A stretch of 64,000 nucleotides of DNA from Deltaproteobacteria bacterium (lineage in GTDB: Bacteria; Desulfobacterota; Dissulfuribacteria; Dissulfuribacterales; DYLC01): assembly GCA_028695735.1 (NCBI GenBank), contig JAQVIJ010000005.1, positions 124,001-188,000 of the forward strand, given 5' to 3'. Positions 1-8,692 of this stretch are shown in pieces (positions within the stretch are counted from its first letter, which is position 1; each line of letters starts with the position of its first letter). The translations under genes and the position numbers were made by a program. Below the pieces are notes generated by a model that ran no database searches, had not been told where the DNA came from, and worked only from the letters and a program-made list of their open reading frames with translations.

Positions 1-780
1 TCCTTGACCAATATCTCCCGTTATGTAAGTGAAATCGCAAACCTGCCCCACAACAAATATCAGCCCTATGTGGGCAGAAGCGCCTTTGCCCATAAAGGCG
101 GAGTCCATGTCAGTGCTGTGAGCAGGAATGCCTCCACCTATGAGCACATGGCACCTGAACTGGTGGGAAACCACAGGCGCATTCTGGTTTCAGATCTCTC
201 TGGTAAGAGCAATGTGCTGGCCAAGGCCAGACAGTTCGGCCTGGATATAGAGAGCCACGACCCAGTGGTTATGGATATAGTTGCCCGGCTCAAGGAGCTG
301 GAGGCCCAGGGATTTCAGTTTGAGGGCGCAGAGGCGTCTTTTGAGCTGCTCATGCGCAGGGCCATGGGACAGGCCCGCAAGTATTTCGACCTCATAGGCT
401 TTCGCGTGATAGATCAAAAGGTGGAAGAGGATGCCCCGCCTCAGGCAGAGGCCACAGTGATGATTCGAGTGGGGGGGCATGTGGAGCATACGGCAGCTGT
501 GGGAGAGGGGCCTGTAAACGCCCTGGACAATGCCATTCGCAAGGCCTTGGAGAAGTTCTATCCTGCGCTTAAGGATGTGAGCCTGGTGGATTACAAGGTC
601 CGTGTACTGCCTGGTGTGCCGGGCACATGCGCTCGCGTGCGGGTGCTCATCGAGTCCACTGACAGGCATGACAAATGGGGAACAGTTGGCGTCTCCCATG
701 ACATTCTGGAGGCGAGCTGGCAGGCCTTGCTGGACAGTATCAGTTATAAGTTATTGAAAATAGAACAGAGGGGGGAATGA
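1..780 (+). CDS. cimA: (R)-citramalate synthase, C-terminal part (5' end outside window)
   Basis: The protein condenses acetyl-CoA with pyruvate to citramalate, the first step of the threonine-independent route to isoleucine. Only the last 259 codons are in the window; the frame is open through base 1. The visible part begins in the linker after the catalytic barrel, with the HKGGVHV motif near residue 30, and continues through the LeuA-type dimer/regulatory domain ([20 protein letters not shown] and [18 protein letters not shown]). The [13 protein letters not shown] stretch and this tail fit the CimA branch (TIGR00977 type) better than 2-isopropylmalate synthase. The stop lies just before the next gene, so the two are probably co-transcribed. 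Confidence 0.88.
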   Translation, partial: SLTNISRYVSEIANLPHNKYQPYVGRSAFAHKGGVHVSAVSRNASTYEHMAPELVGNHRRILVSDLSGKSNVLAKARQFGLDIESHDPVVMDIVARLKELEAQGFQFEGAEASFELLMRRAMGQARKYFDLIGFRVIDQKVEEDAPPQAEATVMIRVGGHVEHTAAVGEGPVNALDNAIRKALEKFYPALKDVSLVDYKVRVLPGVPGTCARVRVLIESTDRHDKWGTVGVSHDILEASWQALLDSISYKLLKIEQRGE

Positions 781-782
781 AG

Positions 783-1328
783 ATGGCACAAGAGACTTCT
801 ATATTGACCATTGCACAGATCATGGGAAAGACCATTCAGGATATATTGGCCAGATCCGCTCGAATGCAGGTAGCGGTGTCCAAGACTGCACAGATGCTCC
901 AATCCCTGCAGATGTGTGAGGATATCAGCGCATTTGTGAGCTTTTATGGGAGTTATAACGGCATACTTGTTATGAATTTCCATAGGGCGGCGGCCGTGGA
1001 GATCGTGGCCAATTCCTTTCGCACCATGGGGCTTCCTGAGGCGGAAATACCAAAGCACCATATGTCAGAGTCGGTGAGGAGCTCTCTTGGAGAGCTTTTG
1101 AATCAGATCATTGGTGGTGCCCGTGCCACCATTCAGTCTGTTTTTGATCTGACGGCAGAGGCCAACATACCAGCAGTGGTGCCCATAACCACCCCCATCG
1201 GCCTGGTCTTCAAGTCCTCTACCATCGAACAGATGCCATGCTGCCGCCTTTCCTTTCTGACGGACAATAAAAACCGTTTTCACATGGATCTGACCATTGA
1301 ACCCACGCTGTTTGTGCCGTTGAAATAA
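783..1328 (+). CDS. CheX-like / DUF3334-type protein
   Basis: A soluble protein of about 181 residues that resembles CheX-like domains: a helical first half, a conserved GELLNQIIGGARATI helix and a following beta-rich half ending FVPLK. CheX-family proteins dephosphorylate response regulators, but I cannot confirm the CheX catalytic E-N pair here, and no chemotaxis genes are nearby, so the function is unassigned. The start at 783 is preferred to the ATG at 777 because the purine-rich SD (GAGGGGGG) lies about 7 bases before 783 and touches 777. It directly follows cimA and precedes a CsgG-like gene on the same strand. Confidence 0.6.
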   Translation: MAQETSILTIAQIMGKTIQDILARSARMQVAVSKTAQMLQSLQMCEDISAFVSFYGSYNGILVMNFHRAAAVEIVANSFRTMGLPEAEIPKHHMSESVRSSLGELLNQIIGGARATIQSVFDLTAEANIPAVVPITTPIGLVFKSSTIEQMPCCRLSFLTDNKNRFHMDLTIEPTLFVPLK

Positions 1329-1338
1329 GAAAAGACAT

Positions 1339-2118
1339 ATGAAAATGCCCTTATTGCCTGCTTTAGTTGGTATGGTCTGTTTTTTGGGGTTGACACCTGT
1401 TGTGTCCTGGTCATTTAGTTTCAGCAGTGCCTCTGATACAGCCAATCGTGAGGCGGATTCCCGCATGTATCAGGAGCGGTCTTATGCCAATGCCCGTGTG
1501 CAGGGCCCCAGCGTTATAGTGATGCCAGGCGAGATCAAGAGTAACAATGCCACCTTCCGCCAGAAGATTACTGCCAACAACATCAAGGACTTTGCTGAAT
1601 TGGAGCTTTCCAGGGCCAATTTTAGAGTGCTGGAGCGAGGTGATATAGACTCACTGCTCAGGGAACAACAGCTTGCCCATGAGATGGGCAGCGCAGACAG
1701 GGGGCAGTTCAAAAAAGGGCAGTTCAAGACCACCAAGTGGTTTGTGCGCTTTGACATCCTCAAGGCTGAACCGGTTGCCGCCGCCTCACAGGGTTTTGAT
1801 GGAGGCGTGGCAGGCGATATAGCCGGTTCACTCATACGGCATGGCCGGACCGCTGCCGCTGTGGATACCGGAGTCTCCTCTGTGCAATACAGGGATTCTG
1901 CCAAGGTATGGGTGATAGGTATGAGATATAAGGTCATGGATGCATCTACATCCGAGCAGGTTACCAGTGGCTATCTTGAGAAAAAGATGGAAGTGGATGA
2001 GACAGCCAAGGCTGCACTGGGTTTTTCTGGCAGTCAGCAACGGGGTGTAACCCTTGACACCATGGTTCAACAGCTTATAGGGGAGGCTGTGGCCCGTATT
2101 GATGCCGAAAATAAATAG
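1339..2118 (+). CDS. CsgG-like secreted protein
   Basis: A 259-residue exported protein. Residues 1-25 form a signal peptide (MKMPLLPALVG then a hydrophobic run), without a lipobox cysteine. The body has the signature of the CsgG / LpoB-like fold: VIVMPGEIKSN, then ELELSRANFRVLERGDIDSLLREQ near residues 88-112, and a C-terminal amphipathic helix. CsgG itself is the outer-membrane curli secretion channel, but many relatives of this size are periplasmic proteins of unknown role, and no csg genes are seen here. The stop codon overlaps the stem of the hairpin at 2118-2137. Confidence 0.7.
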   Translation: MKMPLLPALVGMVCFLGLTPVVSWSFSFSSASDTANREADSRMYQERSYANARVQGPSVIVMPGEIKSNNATFRQKITANNIKDFAELELSRANFRVLERGDIDSLLREQQLAHEMGSADRGQFKKGQFKTTKWFVRFDILKAEPVAAASQGFDGGVAGDIAGSLIRHGRTAAAVDTGVSSVQYRDSAKVWVIGMRYKVMDASTSEQVTSGYLEKKMEVDETAKAALGFSGSQQRGVTLDTMVQQLIGEAVARIDAENK

Positions 2119-2137
2119 GGACGTGTTGCCACGTCCC
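2118..2137 (-). terminator. Hairpin terminator of the exporter/USP operon
   Basis: A perfect 8-bp stem (GGGACGTG/CACGTCCC) with a 4-base loop lies between two convergent genes. Read on the minus strand it is followed by TATTTATTTTC, which suits termination of the minus-strand USP operon. On the plus strand it is followed by an A run, so it is a poor terminator for the CsgG-like gene. Confidence 0.55.
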
Positions 2138-2161
2138 TAAAAAAAGAAATCAGTGAATAGC

Positions 2162-2201
2162 GGGAGCCTTGAAAAATTAGGATTTTCGTTCGAGCACAGG
2201 G
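2162..2201 (+). repeat. Left-half copy of the dispersed TTGAAAAATT element
   Basis: The start of this stretch (GGGAGCCTTGAAAAATTAG, then ATTTTCGTTCGAG) matches the left end of the full elements at 24545-24670 and 30366-30508. The rest of the element is missing, so this is a truncated copy in the gap between convergent genes. Confidence 0.6.
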
Positions 2202-2217
2202 CCCCCTAATGCTTAGG

Positions 2218-3084
2218 CTATGCCTTTACCACCAGCACAGGGCATGGTGAAAGATTTATAACCCCCTCCGTTACACTACCCATGAGCAGGCGCCTAATAC
2301 CGGTTCTGCCATGGCTTCCCATTATGATGGCATCCACGCCCTCCTGCCGAGCCAATTCTGCAATGACTTGCGCCGTGTCTCCCTCCTTTACGAAGGTCTC
2401 TACCTCGCAGCCTGCCTCTTTTGCCGTTTTTGCGGTATCAGATACCAGTTTTTGGGCATTTTTGACCATTTCATCTTGAATCTTTGGGGCGATGGTCATG
2501 AATTCGTCCGATGTATTGATAACCGCCACCACCTTCAGGCGTTCGCTGTAGGCCTTTGCAAATGCGATGGCCTTTTGTGTGGCGGCTTGGCTGTAAAGGG
2601 AGCCGTCCGTGGCCAGGAGTATGGAACCCCAGCGAATAGAGGCATTTTCCGGCACCACCAGCACATCGCATCTGCTGTAACCTATGACACGGGTCAGGGT
2701 GCGTCCCAGCATCTGCTTTGCCCCCTTTTCTACGGCAGAGTAGTCCTTGGAACCAAGGACGATGAGGTCACAGCCCTCTGCCTCGGCCATGTCCAGAATG
2801 CGTTCATGGGGCTCGCCCTGCTCTGTAATCACCCTCATGGTCAGCCCGCGTTCTTCTTTGGCTATGGCCTGTGCCTTGGCTGCTATTCCCTCTGCCGGGC
2901 CTTTTATGACCGCCTCTATGTCCCTGATGCCTGTGAGATCCAGATCGCCCAAGAACCGTGGGGCCACATAGATGCCTGTTATGGCCCCTTTTTGCTCTGA
3001 TGCCAGCTTGATGGCCTGCCTGAGGGCGTTATAGCAGGCCGAAGAGCCGTCTAAGGCCACCAATATCTTCTGATATCTTTCCAT
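2218..3084 (-). CDS. Tandem universal stress protein (UspA family)
   Basis: A 288-residue cytoplasmic protein made of two UspA domains (about 1-145 and 150-288). The second domain has the ATP-binding signature G-2X-G-9X-G-S (MGSHGRTGIRRLLMGS), so it probably binds ATP. The first has a divergent version (LGSKDYSAVEKGAKQMLG). Universal stress proteins act as ATP-dependent stress switches. It is the last gene of a minus-strand operon starting at 4742, 12 bases after the TauE/SafE exporter, which suggests a stress role linked to that transporter. Confidence 0.9.
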   Translation of the reverse strand: MERYQKILVALDGSSACYNALRQAIKLASEQKGAITGIYVAPRFLGDLDLTGIRDIEAVIKGPAEGIAAKAQAIAKEERGLTMRVITEQGEPHERILDMAEAEGCDLIVLGSKDYSAVEKGAKQMLGRTLTRVIGYSRCDVLVVPENASIRWGSILLATDGSLYSQAATQKAIAFAKAYSERLKVVAVINTSDEFMTIAPKIQDEMVKNAQKLVSDTAKTAKEAGCEVETFVKEGDTAQVIAELARQEGVDAIIMGSHGRTGIRRLLMGSVTEGVINLSPCPVLVVKA

Positions 3085-3096
3085 GGTGTTATACCG

Positions 3097-4197
3097 TTAT
3101 GCCCTGTGTGCAAGGGCTGCCTTTGCCTGACGTTCCTGCACCATACCCTTGATGATGGCGCTCATGATGATGAATGCACCGACCGCCAGGGCAATACACA
3201 TGATGATGAAACTGCCGGTTTTAAGTATCTTGATGGTGTCCGCAGGGAGCTCCATGAGCTTCAGGGCCACCAGATATTCCGGAATGGCCAGGAGCCTGGA
3301 GGCCGCAACGATGAGCATGATGGTGCTCATGACGAATTTTACCATATAATCCTTTACATATGTGGTGCCTATGGCGCCGAGCTGCACTCCGAACAAGGAG
3401 CCCATCAGGATGATGAGTGTAAGGCGTAGATCAACCATGCCAAGCAGGGCCCATTTTATGGAGCCTGTAAAGCCCATCACGCCTGCAACCACCAACTCGG
3501 TTGCGCTGGCTACCAATGCCGAGGCTCCCAGAACATATATCATGCCAGGCACGCCTATGAAGCCGCCCACTGCTATGGTGGCCGCTAAAAGACCGGTCAG
3601 AAAACCCACAGGTGCTATGAACCAAAAGCTCATGCGGATACCTGCGGTCTTGAAGGTGATCATGGGCGGCAGATTAATCTTTGCAAGTTTTTGTGCCAGG
3701 GGCGCCATGACCTCTTTTTCTGCATCAACACCGCCTTGAAGGGCCTTTTTCTTGGCCTTCTGCGCATCCATGAATACATATCCACCTACTACCACAAGCA
3801 CTACAAAGAATGCCACGCTCACATACAGGTTGGACCCGGCCTCACCCCATGTGTGCTTGATGAATTCCTGTATCTTGATGCCGACGAGCACGCCTATGCC
3901 CGCAGTAGTGGCCATGACCAGACCCAATTTCAGGTCCACCTGGCCGTATTTCAGGCGTCTGTAGGCGCCCACTACGGCCTTTGGAAACTTGTGACACATA
4001 TTACTGGCCACAGCTACAGCCGCCGGTACACCTAAACTCATCATGCCTGGTGTGAGGACGAAGGCACCTCCTGAACCTATAAAACCGCTTACCAGGCCGC
4101 CGATAAAGCCGACTATGAAGAGAAAGCCGATCTTGGCGGCATCCAGTGTGATAAAGACCTGATTTATATCTGTTGGTATTTGACTTACATCAGCCAT
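3097..4197 (-). CDS. Sulfite exporter TauE/SafE family membrane protein
   Basis: An inner-membrane protein of 366 residues with about eight to nine hydrophobic segments. The two family repeats are visible: GFIGGLVSGFIGSGGAF near residue 30 and FLTGLLAATIAVGGFIGVPG near 200, each followed by a Ser/Thr- or Asn-rich stretch. The family exports small sulfur-containing anions such as sulfite, taurine-derived sulfonates or sulfoacetate; the true substrate cannot be read from sequence. It contains a longer cytoplasmic linker (about 150-185, Lys-rich) than the exporter at 63012-63968. It lies 13 bases downstream of a two-TM small protein and upstream of a USP gene. Confidence 0.88.
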   Translation of the reverse strand: MADVSQIPTDINQVFITLDAAKIGFLFIVGFIGGLVSGFIGSGGAFVLTPGMMSLGVPAAVAVASNMCHKFPKAVVGAYRRLKYGQVDLKLGLVMATTAGIGVLVGIKIQEFIKHTWGEAGSNLYVSVAFFVVLVVVGGYVFMDAQKAKKKALQGGVDAEKEVMAPLAQKLAKINLPPMITFKTAGIRMSFWFIAPVGFLTGLLAATIAVGGFIGVPGMIYVLGASALVASATELVVAGVMGFTGSIKWALLGMVDLRLTLIILMGSLFGVQLGAIGTTYVKDYMVKFVMSTIMLIVAASRLLAIPEYLVALKLMELPADTIKILKTGSFIIMCIALAVGAFIIMSAIIKGMVQERQAKAALAHRA

Positions 4198-4210
4198 TTT
4201 ATTTGCCTCC

Positions 4211-4558
4211 TTATTTTTTCTTGGCCGTTATGCCGAAGTAATCATAGAGTCCATGCGCAAAATTGGCATGTATGTATGTATAGATAGCAACCATCACCAG
4301 CGGAAATAGAAAATATAGACCGCCTGATTGTCCCTTGAAATCCAGCTCATTGATAATATTTTGATATTTCAATACCGCCCAAATAAAAGCAAAGGACAGA
4401 ATACCTTGGAAGATAATAGTGACCAGGGATGGTTTGTGGGCCGCAGGGGCGGGCGCCGTCTTTCTGGCGCCTTCCTGCATCATCTGGCGGGCGGTTTCAT
4501 GTTCGCCCGCCTCTGCAAAGGCGATTGCCGCCATATCTGCCTGTATGCTTTGCATCAT
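4211..4558 (-). CDS. Small two-TM protein with N-terminal AFAEAGE motif
   Basis: A 115-residue protein I do not recognise. Residues 5-30 form a helix with MAAIAFAEAGEHETARQMM, a motif shared with the 60-residue protein upstream and the USP-like protein at 7956-8477. An Ala/Pro-rich linker follows, then two hydrophobic segments (about 45-65 and 80-100). A GGGAGGT ribosome site lies 5 bases before the ATG. It sits between the 60-residue gene and TauE/SafE in one operon, so it may be an accessory subunit of the exporter; this is inference from position. Confidence 0.7.
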   Translation of the reverse strand: MMQSIQADMAAIAFAEAGEHETARQMMQEGARKTAPAPAAHKPSLVTIIFQGILSFAFIWAVLKYQNIINELDFKGQSGGLYFLFPLVMVAIYTYIHANFAHGLYDYFGITAKKK

Positions 4559-4559
4559 C

Positions 4560-4742
4560 TTACACCTCCCTTGCTACGAGCCTTTTGAGCTCAGGCTGTG
4601 TCTTTTTATAGGTTTTGGGGTTGTTACAGCATGAACCGTTCAGAAACCGTCTGGCCTCGTCGGGTTCACCGGCTTCGGCAAAGGTGACTGCCGTCATCAG
4701 CCGTTCCAGATGTGCCGTCATTTGTGAAAATAAACGTTTCAT
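4560..4742 (-). CDS. 60-residue protein with AFAEAGE-type motif and a CC pair
   Basis: First gene of the exporter operon. The N-terminal 32 residues hold HLERLMTAVTFAEAGEPDEARRFL, matching the motif in the next gene; the tail has a vicinal cysteine pair (NGSCCNNPKTYKK) and is basic. An AAGGAG ribosome site lies 7 bases upstream of the ATG. A sigma-54-type promoter lies about 70-80 bases further upstream. No known family comes to mind. The match of motif, ribosome site and operon position argues that it is a real gene in spite of its small size. Confidence 0.68.
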   Translation of the reverse strand: MKRLFSQMTAHLERLMTAVTFAEAGEPDEARRFLNGSCCNNPKTYKKTQPELKRLVAREV

Positions 4743-4808
4743 TTTTTATCTCCTTGTCTTTGATTTTGACCGCATCGGCGGTATTATTTTGTTGTCGGTT
4801 TTATATTA

Positions 4809-4824
4809 TTCAATAATAATGCCA
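4809..4824 (-). promoter_or_regulatory. Sigma-54 promoter of the 4742-2218 operon
   Basis: On the minus strand the sequence reads TGGCAT-N5-TTGAA. The GG and the -12 TTG have the strict sigma-54 spacing; the only weak point is A in place of C at the -12 GC. The start point would be near 4798, about 55 bases before the 60-residue gene. The presence of a sigma-54 activator encoded next door supports the call. Confidence 0.55.
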
Positions 4825-4903
4825 TATTTTTTTGGGCATAACTACTTGATATAATGGCATTTTTATTAAATATAGCCTGCCGGTGCGATTTTATTGCAAT
4901 ATT

Positions 4904-4920
4904 TGTTGCAAATCGCAACA
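4904..4920. promoter_or_regulatory. Inverted repeat TGTTGC-N5-GCAACA, likely activator site
   Basis: A perfect 6-bp inverted repeat with a 5-base spacer, about 110 bases upstream of the predicted minus-strand sigma-54 start. That distance is typical for an enhancer site of an NtrC-type activator, and the activator at 6580-7926 is the obvious candidate. Confidence 0.55.
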
Positions 4921-5005
4921 TTATTTTCTATTGTCTGGAGTGTGTGTTGTAAAATAGCTATTGAAAAGAAATAGTTGTGTATTTTGTAACAGTTTGAAGT
5001 AAGAT

Positions 5006-5022
5006 TGTTGCATTTTGCAATT
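5006..5022. promoter_or_regulatory. Second TGTTGC-N5-GCAATT site
   Basis: This matches the site at 4904-4920 with the same 5-base spacer and two changes in the right half. The pair of sites lies in the 380-base gap between the divergent exporter operon and the kinase gene. The remaining gap (4743-4903 and 5023-5141) is AT-rich and shows no gene. Confidence 0.5.
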
Positions 5023-5141
5023 AAAGACATGCACGGGCCGTGGCCGCAAATTCTGTTTTTAAGAATAGATGGTGGCCATGCCCCGAATGTCTGATGCCGC
5101 CGGACCCTATAAGTCCTGCGTAATTGAGAGGTTATCTTGTA

Positions 5142-6587
5142 ATGTTCAGGATCTTCATGAACAGCATATCCAGGAAGATACAATTTGGTTATTATCTCCT
5201 GATAATTATCGGCATTATATCAAGCATACTCATGTGGTATAACGTCAACATGGTCAGGACCCGTCTCAGCAAACAAGAGGCCTCCAGTCAGATATATGAG
5301 GCGGTTTTGGAGATGAGGCGGCAGGAAAAGAACTGGCTGCTGTTCAGAGACGACGAGGCCTTTGACACCAATCAGCGCCTGATAGGTCGTATCAAGGAAT
5401 TGATTGCAACATATCGCAATGAATTTCAGACACTCGGACTGTCTTCTGCATTGAACGATCTATCCACACAGCTTCTGGAATACGAAAAAAACATTCAGGG
5501 ATTGGCCTATGAGTCAGGTCAAGCCGATGACTTCAGATTGCAGATTGTGCGTCAGCTTGGTAGGGATATAGAAAATGACACCCGGCAACTTACCACAAAG
5601 GAATTGAGTGAGATATATCAAACCCTTGATTATATACATTTTACAACACTCATGTGGTTGATGCTCATGTTCTTTGTGGCGTTGTTTTTGGGTCAGCAGT
5701 TGTCCACGGTTATTATGAAACCATTGCAGGAGATAGTGGATTATACCACCAAGATCGCCCGTGGTGATTTTACGAGTTATACGCCTAAACATCGTGTGAT
5801 GGAACTGAATGCGGTGGTGGAGGCGTTGAATGTCATGAAACGGGAGCTGAAAAAGTGGGAAGAGCAGGTGATTCAGAGCAAAAAACTGGCGTCTCTCGGC
5901 ACCCTCATAGCAGGTGTCGCTCATGAACTGAACAATCCCATCTCCAATATCTCCACCTCGGCCCAGATATTGATGGAGGAGCTCCAGGAGGCCAAACCGG
6001 ATTCTGAAGGTGATTTCTGTCGCGAGATGATCGGACAGATGCTTTCGGAACTGGACCGCGCCAGGCGTGTCATTTTTTCTCTTCGGGAGTTTGCCAGGGC
6101 TACCGACGTCCGTTTCGAGCCATTGCAGCTTTCGGTATTTTTAGAGACAGCAGTGCAGCTGGTACGCGGTGCTGTGCCCACTGGTGTGAATCTCGAGGTC
6201 TCCGTAACTCAGGATGGCCTTTTTCAGGGGGATAAGCAGCGGCTGCAGCAGGTGGTGGTGAACCTCTTGATGAATGCCCTTCAGGCGGTGGGAGACGAGG
6301 GCGAGATATGTATCGAAGCCAGGGTGGACTCAGCGGCGGACAGGGTGGTGATTCAGGTTATGGACAACGGCCCAGGCATACCTGATGACATCAAGGACCA
6401 CATATTTGATCCATTTTTCACTACAAAAGACGTGGGAGAGGGTTCCGGGCTGGGGTTGTCCATCGTCTATGAGATCATCAAAAAACACGGCGGAAATATC
6501 ACAGTGGAATCAAGCCCTGGAATGGGCGCAAAATTTATAATAAAATTGCCGCTTGAATTGAGTAAGGAGGAAAATGGTAATGGCTGA
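5142..6587 (+). CDS. Sensor histidine kinase (HAMP, HisKA, HATPase)
   Basis: A membrane kinase of about 481 residues: TM1 near 14-34, a helical periplasmic sensor with RRQEKNWLLF, TM2 near 165-190, HAMP, a HisKA box AGVAHELNNPISNIS with the phospho-acceptor His near 261, and an ATPase domain ending in the G box GEGSGLGLSIVYEI. The ATG at 5142 is chosen over a TTG at 5124 because GAGAGGT lies about 9 bases before it. It overlaps the next gene, a sigma-54 activator, so the two form a classic NtrB/NtrC-type pair. The signal is unknown; the adjacent TauE/SafE operon suggests a sulfur anion or envelope stress. Confidence 0.9.
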   Translation: MFRIFMNSISRKIQFGYYLLIIIGIISSILMWYNVNMVRTRLSKQEASSQIYEAVLEMRRQEKNWLLFRDDEAFDTNQRLIGRIKELIATYRNEFQTLGLSSALNDLSTQLLEYEKNIQGLAYESGQADDFRLQIVRQLGRDIENDTRQLTTKELSEIYQTLDYIHFTTLMWLMLMFFVALFLGQQLSTVIMKPLQEIVDYTTKIARGDFTSYTPKHRVMELNAVVEALNVMKRELKKWEEQVIQSKKLASLGTLIAGVAHELNNPISNISTSAQILMEELQEAKPDSEGDFCREMIGQMLSELDRARRVIFSLREFARATDVRFEPLQLSVFLETAVQLVRGAVPTGVNLEVSVTQDGLFQGDKQRLQQVVVNLLMNALQAVGDEGEICIEARVDSAADRVVIQVMDNGPGIPDDIKDHIFDPFFTTKDVGEGSGLGLSIVYEIIKKHGGNITVESSPGMGAKFIIKLPLELSKEENGNG

Positions 6588-7926
6588 TGAAACCAAGGCC
6601 CGAATGCTGGTGCTTGACGATGAACAGGTGGCATTGCGCAATCTGCAATATATACTCACCAAGGCCGGTTATGATGTAGTGGCTTCACAAAGCGGCGTCA
6701 AGGGTTTGGAGTTGATAGCCAATCAGGAGTTCGATGTGGTATTGACGGATCTCAAGATGCCCAAGGTGGATGGTTTCAAGATACTGCAACGGGTACGAGA
6801 GACCTGGCCTGACACTGAAGTCATCATCATCACCGGCTATGCCACCATAGATTCCGCTGTGGAGGCCATAAAAATGGGGGCATTCCATTATATCTCCAAG
6901 CCATATCAGATCGAAGAGGTGCGCCGGGTGGTGCAGCAGGCGCTGGAGCGCCGCAATCTCAAGAAAGACACGACATATTTCAACGACCGCCTGGAACGGC
7001 TGAAATCCTCCAGGATCATTACGGAAGATCCTGTCATGCTGAAACTTCTGGCAACCGCCCAGGATGTGGCGCAGAGTGACTGTAATGTCCTGATCACCGG
7101 AGAAAGCGGCACCGGCAAGGAACTGCTCGCCAATTTCATACATGAGAACAGCCCTCGCGCCAAAGGCCCAATGCTTGCCATAAATTGCGGGGCCTTTACG
7201 GACGAACTGCTGGCAAACGAGCTTTTCGGCCATGAAAAAGGGGCATTTACAGGGGCCGACCGAGTGAAGATAGGCCTCATAGAGGCGGCACATGGAGGAA
7301 CACTTTTTCTGGATGAGGTGGCTGAGATGTCTCTGGCTATGCAGGTGAAGCTTCTGCGCGTCATTCAGGAAAAGGAGGTCTTGCGACTGGGCGCCACACG
7401 CGCACAGCCCATAGATGTGCGTTTTATCGCCGCCACCAATAGGGATTTAGCCACCATGGTGCAGGAAGGACACTTCAGAAAGGACCTCTATTATCGCATC
7501 AACGTGGTGCATCTGCACATACCGCCTTTGGTGGCCAGACCCAACGATATTTTGCTCCTGGCACATTTTTTCTTGTATAAGTATGCGAATAGTATGAATA
7601 AAAAGGTAACCGGCATCGATTCCGACGCAGCGGAGATACTCAAGTCCTATGCATATCCGGGCAATGTCCGAGAGCTTGAAAATCTGATGGAACGGGCTGT
7701 AGTGTTTACAAAGAAAGAGCTCATCGGGGCTGAAGACCTGCCTGATCTGGCTGTGGAGACCTTCCGTCCTAAAAAAGATCGAATGCCCGCCCTGGAAGAG
7801 CAGGAATCAAGCTATATAAAATGGGTGCTGGAGCAGGTGGGCGGCAACAAGAAAAAGGCAGCTGATATCCTGGGCATAGACAGGGTGTCTTTGTGGCGCA
7901 AACTCAAAAAGATGGGCGTGGAGTAA
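6580..7926 (+). CDS. Sigma-54-dependent response regulator (NtrC family)
   Basis: Receiver domain (about 1-120) with phospho-acceptor Asp in VVLTDLKMPKVDG; AAA+ domain with Walker A GESGTGKELL, the sigma-54 contact loop GAFTGA, Walker B GGTLFLDEV; C-terminal Fis-type helix-turn-helix GGNKKKAADILGIDRVSLWR. It activates sigma-54 RNA polymerase after phosphorylation by the upstream kinase, whose 3' end it overlaps. The ATG at 6580 is preferred to 6574 because AAGGAGG is 9 bases before it. Likely targets are the sigma-54 promoters at 4809-4824 and 8585-8600. Confidence 0.93.
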   Translation: MADETKARMLVLDDEQVALRNLQYILTKAGYDVVASQSGVKGLELIANQEFDVVLTDLKMPKVDGFKILQRVRETWPDTEVIIITGYATIDSAVEAIKMGAFHYISKPYQIEEVRRVVQQALERRNLKKDTTYFNDRLERLKSSRIITEDPVMLKLLATAQDVAQSDCNVLITGESGTGKELLANFIHENSPRAKGPMLAINCGAFTDELLANELFGHEKGAFTGADRVKIGLIEAAHGGTLFLDEVAEMSLAMQVKLLRVIQEKEVLRLGATRAQPIDVRFIAATNRDLATMVQEGHFRKDLYYRINVVHLHIPPLVARPNDILLLAHFFLYKYANSMNKKVTGIDSDAAEILKSYAYPGNVRELENLMERAVVFTKKELIGAEDLPDLAVETFRPKKDRMPALEEQESSYIKWVLEQVGGNKKKAADILGIDRVSLWRKLKKMGVE

Positions 7927-7955
7927 CAGTCCGATACAGCAGGCCTTTTGAGTGA

Positions 7956-8477
7956 TTATATGGTTATCAGGGGGCAGGGTAGGCCCAGCGGTAGTCTTTT
8001 GAGGGATGCGGATCGAGAGTAGGTGAGCTTTTCAAGGACAACCGAGATCACCTGTTTTCTGGTGCGCAGAAAGGATGTAATGGAGTCCTTGAACCTGCCG
8101 TTGGCTGTGTGTTCACGAAATGGTATGTCCAGCAGCCCTTTTTTCTGGGCCTCCTGCGTGGTGAGGAGTTGTGCCCCATCCGCTGTTTCAGCCTGCCGGT
8201 GCAGTGTTGTCCCGTCATCAGTTTTGGCGCCGGGACGGTTGACATGCAGTATGTCCAGCACCGAACTGGTGCGATGGCAGAGGTCAACTGCATACCGCAG
8301 GGTGCGTGCCCCGATGCCGTCTCCCTCCACTACCAGCAGCACCGTTGGTTTTGCATCAAGCACTTCCAGCGCCGCCTGCGACAACCCTTCTTCGGCCAAG
8401 GCGGTTGCCGCCATGTGCTGATTGAAAAAGTCCTTTATTTTTGTGATGTAAGTATCTCTATCGGAAGGTTCTGGCAT
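7956..8477 (-). CDS. USP-like protein with N-terminal helical motif
   Basis: A 173-residue soluble protein. Residues 15-42 carry FFNQHMAATALAEEGLSQAALEVL, the same helical motif as the small proteins at 4211-4742. From residue 45 on there is a UspA-like Rossmann pattern (PTVLLVVEGDGIGARTLRYAV), but the usual ATP-binding glycine signature is not visible, and the last 40 residues diverge. It is convergent with the activator gene (29 bases apart) and has its own sigma-54-type promoter at 8585-8600, which makes it a probable member of the same regulon. Confidence 0.7.
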   Translation of the reverse strand: MPEPSDRDTYITKIKDFFNQHMAATALAEEGLSQAALEVLDAKPTVLLVVEGDGIGARTLRYAVDLCHRTSSVLDILHVNRPGAKTDDGTTLHRQAETADGAQLLTTQEAQKKGLLDIPFREHTANGRFKDSITSFLRTRKQVISVVLEKLTYSRSASLKRLPLGLPCPLITI

Positions 8478-8584
8478 GGCTTTTTGCCTCCTGATTCGGT
8501 TTGGATTCGTGTAGGATGCCGTTGAACAAACCCATGATTTTTGTAATTTTATTCTTGTTTTTTTGGCATCTATATATAGTCTTA

Positions 8585-8600
8585 AGCAAAATTCATTCCA
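8585..8600 (-). promoter_or_regulatory. Sigma-54 promoter of the USP-like gene
   Basis: On the minus strand this is TGGAAT-N5-TTGCT, with GG and GC exactly 10 bases apart as sigma-54 requires. The start point would be near 8573, leaving a leader of about 95 bases before the ATG at 8477. Confidence 0.6.
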
Positions 8601-8692
8601 TTAGATTTGAAAACCATCCTTGATGCTATATTGTTGATTTAAATGATATTTTAGGTGGATTTATTGAATGGTTTTGGTGTATTTCAAATAGT

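Noticed and set aside
4855..4870. Plus-strand sigma-54-like sequence TGGCAT-N5-TTAAA for the kinase gene
   Set aside because: The -12 element lacks the GC, and the site is about 270 bases before the kinase start.
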